Positions 6,513 through 15,736 of a stretch of DNA of 51,417 nucleotides are shown piece after piece. The position numbers and the translations under genes were made by a program. The number at the start of each line of letters is the position of its first letter. The first letter of the stretch is position 1. Below the pieces are notes generated by a model. It was not told the DNA's origin. It saw only the letters and a list, made by a program, of their open reading frames with translations, and did not search any database. The stretch is from the NCBI GenBank assembly GCA_023410715.1, contig JAEYPN010000020.1, positions 1 through 51,417 on the forward strand, given 5' to 3'. This stretch comes from Bacillota bacterium. GTDB taxonomy: Bacteria > Bacillota_I > Bacilli_A > Izemoplasmatales > UBA1188.

Positions 6513-9159
6513 AGATAAAATTGATGTCTTTGCGAATGAAAAGATCATAGCCGATAATCTTGAAAGCGTCATGGGCGAACGATTTGGTCGTTATTCAAAA
6601 TATATTATTCAAGAACGTGCCCTACCAGATGTAAGAGATGGCTTAAAGCCAGTTCAAAGAAGAATTTTATTTGCAATGTATAAACTTGGAATGTTTTCCG
6701 ATAAACCATATAAGAAATCAGCTCGTATTGTCGGAGAAGTTATTGGTAAATATCATCCTCATGGGGATTCGAGTGTTTACGATGCTTTAGTAAGACTATC
6801 ACAAAATTTTAAAATGATTGCGCCTTTAATTGACATGCACGGAAATAATGGTTCAATTGATGGTGACCCAGCAGCGGCGATGCGTTATACAGAAGCAAGA
6901 CTTTCTGAATATTCCATGTATCTACTTGGCGATATTGAAAAAAGAACGGTTCAATTTATTCCTAATTTCGATGACTGTGAATATGAACCAGTTGTTTTGC
7001 CATCAAAATTTCCCAATATTTTAGTTAACGGTTCTACGGGAATTTCTGCTGGTTATGCGACAGATATTCCAACTCATAACATTCATGAAATTATTAATTT
7101 AACAATCAAAAAGATTGATAATCCATTTATGACTATGGATGAAATTATGGAAATCGTTCCAGGACCAGATTTTCCTACTGGGGGAATTATTGAAGGTCGC
7201 GAAGAGATAAGAAAGGCATTTACCACTGGACGTGGTAAGGTTTATATTAAATCTAAAGCTGAAATAATTGGTAATGATATTATCGTTACAGAGATTCCAT
7301 ATGATGTTAATAAATCACTGCTTGTAAAAAAAATTGATGATATTAGAGCTAGTAAAAAAATTGATGGGATTTTAGAAGTCCGTGATGAATCAGATAAGGA
7401 GGGTTTGAGAATCGTTATTGAAACGAAAAAACAATCAAATCCTGAAGTTGTTTTAACATATCTCTTTAAGAATACTGATCTAGCAATAAATTATAATTAT
7501 AATATGGTCGCAATCAATAATAAAGCCCCAAAATTAATGGGTATTTCAGAAATTATTGATGCTTATATTCTTCATCAAAAAGAAGTAATAAGAAATAGAT
7601 CAAATTTTGAACTAGATCAAGCGAAAAAAAGACTACATATTGTTATTGGTATAATTAAGATGGTTTCAGTGTTAAATGAAGTTATTGAAACTATTAAAAC
7701 ATCAAAAAACAAAGCTGATGCTAAGGTTAATTTACAAGCAAAATTTGCATTTACTGAGCTTCAATCAGAAGCAATCGTTATGTTACAACTTTATCGTTTA
7801 ACGAATACTGACGTCGTTTCAATGAAAGAAGAAGAAATTGAACTGACTAAAAGAATTGCTAGATTAGAAAAAATCTTAAAGAATGAAAAAGAACTTGAAA
7901 AAGTTATTATTACTGAACTTGAAGAGGTTAGAAATCATTTTAATTATAATAGGAAAACCATTATTAAAGATGCTGGTGAAAAGATTGTCATTAATGAAGC
8001 AGAATTATTTATTCATGAACAAGTTAGAGTTCATATAACTAAAGACAGTTACTTTAAACGTTCATCACTTAGAAGCTATCAAGCTGGTATTGATGATGTA
8101 GGCTTAAAAGATGGTGATGTAACTTTATATAATGAAGAAGTAAATACAAATGATGTCTTGATTTTGTTTACGACAAAAGGTTCTTTTATTAATATACCTG
8201 TTTATAAAATTCCAGATTTAAAATGGAAGGATTTAGGCGAATATGTTGGTAGTATGTTTGATTTGCCAGCTAATGAAAATATTATTGCGATTAATAGATT
8301 TGAAAGTGAGCCTAAAAATGATGCTTGTTTCTTAATTGCGACTAAAGAGGGACTAGTTAAGCAGTCACTTATTAGTGATATTTATTATTCGCGGAATAAA
8401 AAAGGACAAGCAATACAAATTAAAAATAATAATGAAGTTGTATCAGTTGATATCGAAGGAGAATTTGATGAAGACATTATCATTTCTACTCGATTGGGCA
8501 TGATTAATAGATATCCAAAGAACGAGGTTCCCCTATTAGGACTTCAAGCAATGGGCGTTAAGGGTACTTCTTTAAAAGCTGATGATGAAATTGTTTCGGC
8601 AACATATATTACTAATTTCTACAAGGATGAAGTAATCTTATTAACTAATAAAGGTGCTTTAAAAAGAATTAATTTGACCTTGATTCCAAGAAGCCATAGA
8701 ACAAATCGTGGCGTTGCCTTCTTAAAAACCGTTAAATCTAATCCGTATTATTTTCAATCGCATATTGCAACAAATGTTTTCCGTTTAAAAGATTATATTG
8801 ATATTATATTAATAACTAATTTAAATTTTATAAGAATTCCAGGTTTTGATTTAAAACCTGATAAATATGAACATGGTGTTCCATATATTGATACAGCTAT
8901 AGAAAAGCCAATAAGGATTAGCTTTATTGAAAAAAACATGGAAGAAATAAGCAAAATTTATCAAGATTTAGATAAAACAAGAGCGAAAAAAGAAGCTGAA
9001 GAACAAGAAAAAAATGGTACAAGTAAAGATATGCTAATGTCAGAGCTTGAAGATATTTTATCGAGTGATGGCCAATTATCAATTTTTGATATTTCCGATG
9101 AAAAAGAAGAAAAAAAAGAAGAAAATGATGAAGAAGATATGATCAAAACACTTTTCTAA
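6496..9159 (+). CDS. parC: DNA topoisomerase IV subunit A (ParC)
   Basis: This is the breakage-reunion subunit, partner of ParE. The winged-helix core carries GDSSVYDALVRLSQ (Ser92 and Asp96, the wild-type-like quinolone-region residues) and the catalytic Tyr131 in AAMRYTEARLS. A long coiled coil and a beta-pinwheel C-terminal domain follow. At 887 residues it is about 80 longer than B. subtilis ParC. The extra length is mostly an acidic tail rich in Glu, Lys and Asp (SDEKEEKKEENDEED) after residue 830. It starts inside the parE end with AAAGGAG 7 bases before the ATG, so the two are translationally coupled. Confidence 0.97.
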   Translation: MKKTIKDKIDVFANEKIIADNLESVMGERFGRYSKYIIQERALPDVRDGLKPVQRRILFAMYKLGMFSDKPYKKSARIVGEVIGKYHPHGDSSVYDALVRLSQNFKMIAPLIDMHGNNGSIDGDPAAAMRYTEARLSEYSMYLLGDIEKRTVQFIPNFDDCEYEPVVLPSKFPNILVNGSTGISAGYATDIPTHNIHEIINLTIKKIDNPFMTMDEIMEIVPGPDFPTGGIIEGREEIRKAFTTGRGKVYIKSKAEIIGNDIIVTEIPYDVNKSLLVKKIDDIRASKKIDGILEVRDESDKEGLRIVIETKKQSNPEVVLTYLFKNTDLAINYNYNMVAINNKAPKLMGISEIIDAYILHQKEVIRNRSNFELDQAKKRLHIVIGIIKMVSVLNEVIETIKTSKNKADAKVNLQAKFAFTELQSEAIVMLQLYRLTNTDVVSMKEEEIELTKRIARLEKILKNEKELEKVIITELEEVRNHFNYNRKTIIKDAGEKIVINEAELFIHEQVRVHITKDSYFKRSSLRSYQAGIDDVGLKDGDVTLYNEEVNTNDVLILFTTKGSFINIPVYKIPDLKWKDLGEYVGSMFDLPANENIIAINRFESEPKNDACFLIATKEGLVKQSLISDIYYSRNKKGQAIQIKNNNEVVSVDIEGEFDEDIIISTRLGMINRYPKNEVPLLGLQAMGVKGTSLKADDEIVSATYITNFYKDEVILLTNKGALKRINLTLIPRSHRTNRGVAFLKTVKSNPYYFQSHIATNVFRLKDYIDIILITNLNFIRIPGFDLKPDKYEHGVPYIDTAIEKPIRISFIEKNMEEISKIYQDLDKTRAKKEAEEQEKNGTSKDMLMSELEDILSSDGQLSIFDISDEKEEKKEENDEEDMIKTLF

Positions 9160-9169
9160 GAGGTGAATT

Positions 9170-10264
9170 ATGAACGCATTAAACAACATGATTAAAAATC
9201 AAATTCCTCAAGATATCATTATGTCCTATTTAGAACTATATGAAAGTATTGGTAAGAATGCATATTATGAGGAATCATTTCTTCAAGATATGAAAAGGAT
9301 TATTAATCATCAAAAACAAGTAGAAACGTTTTATTTTTATCATCTATTTTATAAAAACCGAAAAATATCTGAAGCTCGATTTAAAGCGTTACTTGAAGCA
9401 GATGCCCAACCAAAGACCAAAGACGAGATTTTATTTTGTAATATTAAAACAATCTTTAATCAAATATTTGATTCACTTGGGACATTCCACTATACGGCTA
9501 ATGAGATACAAGATATGGTTCAACTTTTTGGCCGCGGAGTATTTAACAAGGAAATGCTTGAAATTCAAGTAGAAAAAGGAAAAAAAACGCGTCTTGAGCA
9601 ACAAAAAGAAATTCAACTTAAGAAAATTGAACTTGAAAATATCTTAAATAAATTTAACGAATTAATGAAAAAATCTGAAAGTGAGATTTCCTTTATTGCC
9701 ATAAATTTATTTGTTGATTTAATTAATTATGATTACTTTAAGGAATTAAGTGAGCCGATATTTTTACTTGTGTTTTATGTCATTTTATTACAAAATCATT
9801 TTGACTGTTTTAAATATTTCAGTTTCTTTGAACTATTAATAAAATATCGAAAAGAATATGATAATGCAATAATTCAGGCAAAATTTAATTATCAAGAAGG
9901 TTTCCCAATAATTTTACCGCTCCATAGATTAATGCTTAAGATATTTAATGAAACATATGAAAAGCTAGGTCTATATATGCGCGATTATTTATATGATCAG
10001 AAGCAAAAAAAGACGGATTATATTGAGAATACAATTAATAAACTTGGCGACATATTCTCAAAAGAAGAAATATGTAACGCCCATCCATTTGTCTCTGTTT
10101 CAACGATTCAAAGGACGCTTACAAGAATGCGTGATGAAGGCCTAATTAGACCACTCGGGACAGGAAGAAGTGCAAAATGGATGAAGCTATATGAAAGTGA
10201 AAAGAAACTTGATTTTACAGGATCACAAATTAAGTTTAATTTAGAGGATGAAAAAAATGAATGA
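9170..10264 (+). CDS. Unknown protein with a C-terminal winged helix, possibly a degenerate Fic-like fold
   Basis: 364 residues, soluble and helical. The last 65 residues are a winged helix (IFSKEEICNAHPFVSVSTIQ, then LTRMRDEGLIRPLGTGRSAKWMKLY). The central part is a helical bundle with a basic coiled coil (EKGKKTRLEQQKEIQLKKIELEN). The order of helices before a C-terminal winged helix resembles Fic-family proteins. The Fic HPFxxGNGR motif is absent, so AMP-transferase activity is not expected. AGAGGTG and 10 bp follow parC, and the end overlaps nadC, so it is co-transcribed with both. The Fic relation is a weak inference. Role: perhaps a DNA-binding regulator. Confidence 0.55.
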   Translation: MNALNNMIKNQIPQDIIMSYLELYESIGKNAYYEESFLQDMKRIINHQKQVETFYFYHLFYKNRKISEARFKALLEADAQPKTKDEILFCNIKTIFNQIFDSLGTFHYTANEIQDMVQLFGRGVFNKEMLEIQVEKGKKTRLEQQKEIQLKKIELENILNKFNELMKKSESEISFIAINLFVDLINYDYFKELSEPIFLLVFYVILLQNHFDCFKYFSFFELLIKYRKEYDNAIIQAKFNYQEGFPIILPLHRLMLKIFNETYEKLGLYMRDYLYDQKQKKTDYIENTINKLGDIFSKEEICNAHPFVSVSTIQRTLTRMRDEGLIRPLGTGRSAKWMKLYESEKKLDFTGSQIKFNLEDEKNE

Positions 10265-11078
10265 TATTAAAAAAATAATTTTAGAATCTTTAGCTGAAGA
10301 TATGCCAAATGGTGATATAACGACGGATAATCTTGATTTAGATTTTATCTCAACTGGATATTTTATTGCTAAAGATGAGATGATTTTATCAGGTATTGAA
10401 ATTGCTAAGGAAGTTTTTCTCACTGTTGATGAAAATGTTTCTTTTATCAGATTTAGAAAAGACGGCGATAAAGTAAGTAAAAAGGATGTAATTGCCAAGG
10501 TGACTGGGAAGACATCTAGTTTGCTTAAAGCAGAAAGAACAGCTTTAAATTTACTTCAAAGAATGTCAGGTATCGCCACTAAAACATCTACCTTTACAGA
10601 AGCAATAAAAAAATATGAAACGAAGATTTTAGATACAAGAAAAACTGTACCAGGCTTAAGAATTTTAGATAAAAAAGCTGTCTTAGATGGTGGCGGTGTA
10701 AATCACAGGTTTTCATTAAGTGATCAAGTATTAATTAAAGATAATCATATTAAAGCAGCTAAATCAATAACTAACGCTGTTAAATTAATTAAAGAGAAAG
10801 TAAGCCATGATATTAAAACTGAAGTAGAAGTTGAAACATTTGAAGAATTAATTGAAGCTTTAAATACCGAAGTTGATATTATCATGCTTGATAATATGGA
10901 TCTTGAATTAATGAAAAAATGTGTTAAAGAAAATAATAAAAAGAAGCTTTTAGAAGCTTCTGGAAATATGACAATTGATCGTGTTGTTGATGTTGCTAAA
11001 ATTGGTGTTGATTTTATCTCTGTCGGGGAATTAACTCATTCAGTTAAAGCAGCAGATATTAGTTTTAAAATTGAATAA
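10257..11078 (+). CDS. nadC: Nicotinate-nucleotide pyrophosphorylase (quinolinate phosphoribosyltransferase)
   Basis: NadC converts quinolinate and PRPP to nicotinate mononucleotide, releasing CO2, in NAD synthesis. Landmarks are AERTALNLLQRMSGIAT, DTRKTVPGLRILDKKAVLDGGG, HRFSLSDQVLIKDNHI, TEVEVETFEEL, IIMLDNM, LEASGNMT and DFISVGELTHS. An ATG at 10248 also exists. AGAGG at 10243-10247 is 9 bases from the ATG at 10257, giving 273 residues, so that start is chosen. It overlaps the upstream winged-helix gene. No nadA or nadB is in the window, so the source of quinolinate is not visible here. Confidence 0.95.
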   Translation: MNDIKKIILESLAEDMPNGDITTDNLDLDFISTGYFIAKDEMILSGIEIAKEVFLTVDENVSFIRFRKDGDKVSKKDVIAKVTGKTSSLLKAERTALNLLQRMSGIATKTSTFTEAIKKYETKILDTRKTVPGLRILDKKAVLDGGGVNHRFSLSDQVLIKDNHIKAAKSITNAVKLIKEKVSHDIKTEVEVETFEELIEALNTEVDIIMLDNMDLELMKKCVKENNKKKLLEASGNMTIDRVVDVAKIGVDFISVGELTHSVKAADISFKIE

Positions 11079-11102
11079 TGCCTGAAATTCAGGCATTTTT
11101 TT
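11079..11102 (+). terminator. Terminator of nadC
   Basis: TGCCTGA, AAT and TCAGGCA followed by T7, starting directly after the nadC stop. It also lies at the end of the convergent minus-strand operon. Confidence 0.88.
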
Positions 11103-11478
11103 ATAGAAACTTGGGAATGTTTACTCCTAATGCTGAACCAATCCCTGAGGCTATAGAAAATGCTGCTACTTTTACTAAACCAGATAATGATAAACCCTGA
11201 TCAAATCCTAAAAAGCTAATTAAAAAGCCGATAGTATAAACTATTAGAACAAATATGATCCCAACTAGTAAACCATTTTTCTGTTCGTGATTACCTAGCA
11301 TTAGTCCCATTATGAAAAAAAGAACTAAGCCGATAAAAAATAAAGTGTTTTTAACGCTTGTAATTTCTGACGAAATTTTATCGTTGACAATAAGATTAGC
11401 TACTATTGTTAATGCTAAAATTACAATTGTTACAAATATTAAAAATAAAACAATTAAACTTGAAATTCTTTTTTTCAC
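11101..11478 (-). CDS. TIGR04086-like small membrane protein
   Basis: 125 residues with four predicted transmembrane helices (about 8-30, 44-62, 69-90 and 100-120). It has the pattern LMLGNHEQKNGLLVGIIF after helix 2 and a glycine-rich last helix ending GIGSALGVNI. This fits the TIGR04086/YndM-like family of Bacillota, whose function is unknown. The start is GTG at 11478, supported by GCGGTGAT 4-5 bases upstream. It follows the flippase gene on the minus strand by about 25 bp and is probably in the same transcript. Confidence 0.6.
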   Translation of the reverse strand: MKKRISSLIVLFLIFVTIVILALTIVANLIVNDKISSEITSVKNTLFFIGLVLFFIMGLMLGNHEQKNGLLVGIIFVLIVYTIGFLISFLGFDQGLSLSGLVKVAAFSIASGIGSALGVNIPKFL

Positions 11479-11503
11479 TTAAATCACCGCTTAATTATAT
11501 GCG

Positions 11504-12988
11504 TTACTTAATAAATAATGACTTAAACTCTTCTTTTTTTATAATACGAAAAGTAAAAAGTAAAATTGTATATAAAACCGCTATAATTAAAGTAAATAAG
11601 AAGTAATTAATTGTCGGAAGAAGCTTAATAATGATAATTAAAATTAGCGTAATAACAATTAGTTTATTTGTTGTATAAAGATTAATTTTAAGGGGGATGA
11701 CTTTTTTAACTGAAAGATAATAAAGAATAGTTGTGATAATGTTTGTAATGCAAATAGCTATGATTAATCCATCAGCTAAAAAATTAGAGTTATTTAAAAA
11801 GATAAATAGTAAAGAAAGTTTTAAAATATTAGAAAATATTGAAATTATTAAAATATCTTTGGTTCTACTAAATGAATAAAGGAGATATACAAGTGGAGAT
11901 TGTAAGTAGTAAAAAATAAATAAATAAGTATATTTTTCAATGTACTTAACTCCAAGCTGGGTACTATAAAATAAATTAAGATATTCTTTTCCAAATGAAG
12001 AAAAAATTACACTTAAAAATATTCCTGGAATTAAGGAATATAAAATGCCTTTATTGCTTAAATCAATAAGTTTATTATCATTTTTTTTAATATACTCTCT
12101 TGTAATATTTGGCATTAGACTTTGCCCAATCGATAAGCTTACGAAGCTAAACATTAGAATTAATTGAATGGCATAGCCAGATATTGCGGTATATTCTAAC
12201 TTAATATCAAATTCATTCATTCCCATTTTGATTAAACAAAAAGTAAAGATTATTGGTTCTAAGAAATGGGCGATTGTTCCAATGGTCCTTGGTAGTGAAA
12301 GTGTAATTCCTTCTTTAATTAAAAGACGTGAAAAATTCTTATCATAAGTTTCTTCACCTATTTCATTTAATTTTTTATATTTGGTTTTTAAGAAAAGCAA
12401 ACTTAATATTTCACCAATTACATGGGTGGCAAAATAAGCAACTACAGCTAAATAAATGCTATAACGAGCAAAAAATAAAGTGACTGCAATTGATAAGAAA
12501 AAGCGAGCAATCTGTTCAATTAGTGTGGCCTTACTAGCGATATCAATTTGATTTAAACCATGGAAATATCCTTTATAAATATTCACAACCGCTATTACTG
12601 GTAATAAAAAAATCAAAATATATAATATCCATTTTAACCCTGGTTCATGAAGATAAATTTCTGCAAGAGGTTTCGCGATAAAAACAACAATAATTGCTAA
12701 AATAATCGAGGTAATTAACGCAACCTTGATTCCAGTATATAAAATACTATTTGTTTCTTCACCTCTTGCTTTACGAATTGTGACTTCTCTTGTGATGATT
12801 AAGTTATAGCCGAGTTCTGCTAACCCCATAAAGAGAAGAATTGTCGGGAATGCCATCGTATAAAGCATCATACCTTCTTCATGGATGATTCTTGTAATTA
12901 TTACTTTATTTAATAGCCCTAAAAACTTTATAATGAATCCGGAAAGAATTAAAACCGACAAATTATACAAAAAAATGTTTTTTTTCAT
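11504..12988 (-). CDS. Oligosaccharide flippase of the MOP superfamily (SpoVB/polysaccharide-export type)
   Basis: 494 residues with about 14 transmembrane helices. The N-terminal region (LSGFIIKFLGLLNKVIITRI, then the EEGMMLYTMAFPTILLFMGLAELGYNL part) is typical of SpoVB/Wzx-like lipid-linked glycan flippases. Such proteins turn lipid-linked sugar precursors across the membrane. The ATG at 12988 is chosen because AAAGGAG lies just before it. An ATG 30 bases upstream has no binding site. It is divergent from recJ with a short shared promoter region. The substrate is unknown. In a wall-less lineage it would serve surface glycans rather than murein, but whether this organism lacks a wall cannot be seen here. 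Confidence 0.82.
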   Translation of the reverse strand: MKKNIFLYNLSVLILSGFIIKFLGLLNKVIITRIIHEEGMMLYTMAFPTILLFMGLAELGYNLIITREVTIRKARGEETNSILYTGIKVALITSIILAIIVVFIAKPLAEIYLHEPGLKWILYILIFLLPVIAVVNIYKGYFHGLNQIDIASKATLIEQIARFFLSIAVTLFFARYSIYLAVVAYFATHVIGEILSLLFLKTKYKKLNEIGEETYDKNFSRLLIKEGITLSLPRTIGTIAHFLEPIIFTFCLIKMGMNEFDIKLEYTAISGYAIQLILMFSFVSLSIGQSLMPNITREYIKKNDNKLIDLSNKGILYSLIPGIFLSVIFSSFGKEYLNLFYSTQLGVKYIEKYTYLFIFYYLQSPLVYLLYSFSRTKDILIISIFSNILKLSLLFIFLNNSNFLADGLIIAICITNIITTILYYLSVKKVIPLKINLYTTNKLIVITLILIIIIKLLPTINYFLFTLIIAVLYTILLFTFRIIKKEEFKSLFIK

Positions 12989-13061
12989 ATTTCTCCTTTT
13001 CAAAATGAGACTTTTCATATAAAATATATATGTTAAGAAAATAAAATTAGAAGGTTACACT

Positions 13062-15149
13062 ATGTTAAAGCCAAAATATGTTTGGAAATTACAAAATAAT
13101 AATATAGTACTTAAAAACCCAATTGATGAAATTTCTAAAGCAATTGGGATTTTTGATTTTGAGAAACATCATAATTTAGGAACTAAGGATTTCTATGACC
13201 CTTTTTTATTTAAGGATATGGAAAATGTTAAAGAGACTATTTTGAAAGCTATTAAAAATCAAGATAAGATTTTAATATATGGTGATTACGATGTCGATGG
13301 TATTACCGCGACATCCATTTTGTACCGCGTTTTAGAACAGATGAACGCCAACATTGATTACGCAGTTCCCGACCGCTTTATTGATGGATACGGATTAAAC
13401 TATAACGCTGTTAATAAAATCATTAATAATGAAATTAAATTATTAATTACTGTTGATAATGGTATTACCGCAATAGAAGAAATCGAAGAACTTATGAAAA
13501 ATGGGATAAAAGTAATTATCACCGATCATCATGAGCCAAAAGATATCTTACCTAAGGCAAATTATATTTTACATCCGGCACTAGAAAAAGATTATCCATT
13601 TAGTCATTTATCTGGTGTTGGTGTAGCATTTAAACTTGCTTGTGCATTAAATAAAGAGATAGCTTATAAATACTTAGATTTAGTAATGCTTGGAACGATT
13701 GCTGATATGGTTCCTTTTGAAGATGAAAATCAAGCAATCATTAATAGCGGTCTTAAAATAATTAATCGTTCTCAAGTTTTAGGATTAAAAAAGGTTTTAG
13801 ATTTTTATCATTTAAATCCTAAAACTATTTCTGATATTTCTTATAGCTTAGCCCCAAAAATTAATAGTATGGGTCGAATGGGGAAAGCAAATGTCGCAAT
13901 TGATCTTTTAATTACTAATGATCCGGTTATAATTTATGAGACAGTGGATATTTTAGATGACATTGATCAAGAAAGGAAAGGCATTACTAAAGATAATATT
14001 GATAAGGCATTAAAAATGGTTAATCCAAATGATTTTGTAAATATAGTCTATGACTCAAGTTTCCATGAAGGTGTTTTAGGAATTGTTGCTCAAAAGCTCG
14101 TCCAAGAAACCTATAAAGTGAGCGGGGTATTTTATATTGATGAAGGAGTATGCAAAGGATCATTTAGAAGTGTTCCTGGCGTTAATATTTTATCGCTTCT
14201 TGATTCATGTAAGGATTTAATTATCCGTTATGGTGGGCATGAAATGGCCGCTGGTATTCAGATTGAAGAAGAAAATCTTATTGTTTTAAAAGAAAAACTC
14301 AATGAGATGTTAAAGGACCAAGTGATTGAAAAAGAATTAAATATTGTAGCTAATCTCGATAAGTCACTAATTAATGTGAATTTTTATGAGGATCTAGTTA
14401 AGTTTTCGCTTGAAAATAAATATTATCTGTTTGAAAATTTAGAGATTATTAGAAAAACTATTTTACTTGATAAGCATACTAAATTTTCTGTTAAAGCTAA
14501 TAATATGTATTTTGATGTATTAAGCTTTAATGATAAAGCCTTATATTATTCCTCATCACCAGGCGATTTTATTAATGTCGTTGGCAACTTAAATCTTAAT
14601 GTATGGAACAATCAAAAAAATGTCCAACTAATAATTAAAGATATTGAAATAAAAGACTTTCAGGTTATTGATTTACGGAATGTAGAAGACTATAATAATG
14701 GAAGGGATTTTCTTAATAAACAATCATTTATTATTGATGAAAATCTTTTATCTATTGAAGAGATGGAAAAAGAGATTAAGAGACTAAAACCAATGACAAT
14801 TTATTTGGGATATAACCCATCTTACAACTTAAGCAACTACCTATCATTAAATTTTTTACGTGAGACATATAAATATATCATTCAAAAAATTATGATTAGT
14901 AAAGATAGTTTATATAAAGCTTTAAAAATACCTTATGAGATTGGTGAAGTCATCATTGATATTTTTAAGGATATTAAAATTATAAGTTTAGAGGAATCAC
15001 AAATTCGTTATGAAAAAACAGATTCTGTTGAGTTAAATGATTCTATAACTTACGCGCAAATGAAGAAAAAAATTGATTTGATTAATTTATTAAATTTTAA
15101 AAAGAAAGATGAATTAAAAAAATATTTTATTGATTTAATGGAGGAATAG
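13062..15149 (+). CDS. recJ: Single-stranded-DNA-specific exonuclease RecJ
   Basis: RecJ is a 5'-3' exonuclease in recombination and mismatch repair. The DHH domain shows DYDVDGITATSILYR, VDNGITA and TDHHEP. The DHHA1 domain shows FHEGVLGIVAQKLV, KGSFRSVPGVNIL and GGHEMAAGIQ. The OB fold follows. The roughly 170 C-terminal residues beyond are the extension seen in Bacillota RecJ. At 695 residues it is somewhat shorter than B. subtilis YrvE. AGAAGG precedes the ATG. apt follows 4 bp downstream, then relA, a recJ-apt-relA order common in Bacillota. Confidence 0.95.
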   Translation: MLKPKYVWKLQNNNIVLKNPIDEISKAIGIFDFEKHHNLGTKDFYDPFLFKDMENVKETILKAIKNQDKILIYGDYDVDGITATSILYRVLEQMNANIDYAVPDRFIDGYGLNYNAVNKIINNEIKLLITVDNGITAIEEIEELMKNGIKVIITDHHEPKDILPKANYILHPALEKDYPFSHLSGVGVAFKLACALNKEIAYKYLDLVMLGTIADMVPFEDENQAIINSGLKIINRSQVLGLKKVLDFYHLNPKTISDISYSLAPKINSMGRMGKANVAIDLLITNDPVIIYETVDILDDIDQERKGITKDNIDKALKMVNPNDFVNIVYDSSFHEGVLGIVAQKLVQETYKVSGVFYIDEGVCKGSFRSVPGVNILSLLDSCKDLIIRYGGHEMAAGIQIEEENLIVLKEKLNEMLKDQVIEKELNIVANLDKSLINVNFYEDLVKFSLENKYYLFENLEIIRKTILLDKHTKFSVKANNMYFDVLSFNDKALYYSSSPGDFINVVGNLNLNVWNNQKNVQLIIKDIEIKDFQVIDLRNVEDYNNGRDFLNKQSFIIDENLLSIEEMEKEIKRLKPMTIYLGYNPSYNLSNYLSLNFLRETYKYIIQKIMISKDSLYKALKIPYEIGEVIIDIFKDIKIISLEESQIRYEKTDSVELNDSITYAQMKKKIDLINLLNFKKKDELKKYFIDLMEE

Positions 15150-15153
15150 AGAA

Positions 15154-15675
15154 ATGGATTTAAATAAGTATGTTGCAAACGTATCAGACTTTCCAATTAA
15201 AGGAATTCAGTTTAAGGACATTACACCACTTGTGGCTGATGGTGAAGCCTTTAAATATACAGTAAATTTGTTTAAAGAAATCGCAGTTAATGTTAAGGCC
15301 GAAGTTGTAGTGGGACCAGATGCAAGAGGATTTATCTTTGGAACCCCTGTTGCATATTCATTAGGTATTGGCTTTATTCCCGTAAGAAAACCTGGAAAGC
15401 TTCCAAGAGCAACAATCAGCGAAGATTACGAGCTTGAATATGGTACAAACACTTTATCTATTCATCAAAACGATATTAAAAAAGGTCAAAAAGTTTTAAT
15501 TATTGATGACTTACTAGCAACAGGTGGGACAATTGAAGCAACAACTAAACTAATTGAAAGATTAGGTGGAATTGTTGTAGGTATTGCTTTTGTAATTGAG
15601 TTAGAAGACTTAAAAGGTCGTGACAGACTAAAAAATTATAATGTTTTCTCACTTCTTAAATACAATGAATTTTAG
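15154..15675 (+). CDS. apt: Adenine phosphoribosyltransferase
   Basis: Apt salvages adenine with PRPP to AMP in the cytoplasm. The 173 residues carry FPIKGIQFKDITPL, VVGPDARGFIFG, PVRKPGKLP and the PRPP loop VLIIDDLLATGGTIEA, all diagnostic. The length is standard. GGAGG in the recJ end serves as its binding site, 4 bp from the recJ stop, so the two are coupled. Confidence 0.97.
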   Translation: MDLNKYVANVSDFPIKGIQFKDITPLVADGEAFKYTVNLFKEIAVNVKAEVVVGPDARGFIFGTPVAYSLGIGFIPVRKPGKLPRATISEDYELEYGTNTLSIHQNDIKKGQKVLIIDDLLATGGTIEATTKLIERLGGIVVGIAFVIELEDLKGRDRLKNYNVFSLLKYNEF

Positions 15676-15682
15676 AAGTTGC

Positions 15683-15710
15683 TTGTAAAAATAAAATATT
15701 ATAGTATACT
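15683..15710 (+). promoter_or_regulatory. Promoter of relA/spoT-dtd
   Basis: -35 TTGTAA (15683-15688) and -10 TATACT (15705-15710) with 16 bp spacing. A strong AAAGGAGGTG and the ATG at 15737 follow. Confidence 0.55.
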
Positions 15711-15736
15711 ATTCTATAACTAAAGGAGGTGTAGAC

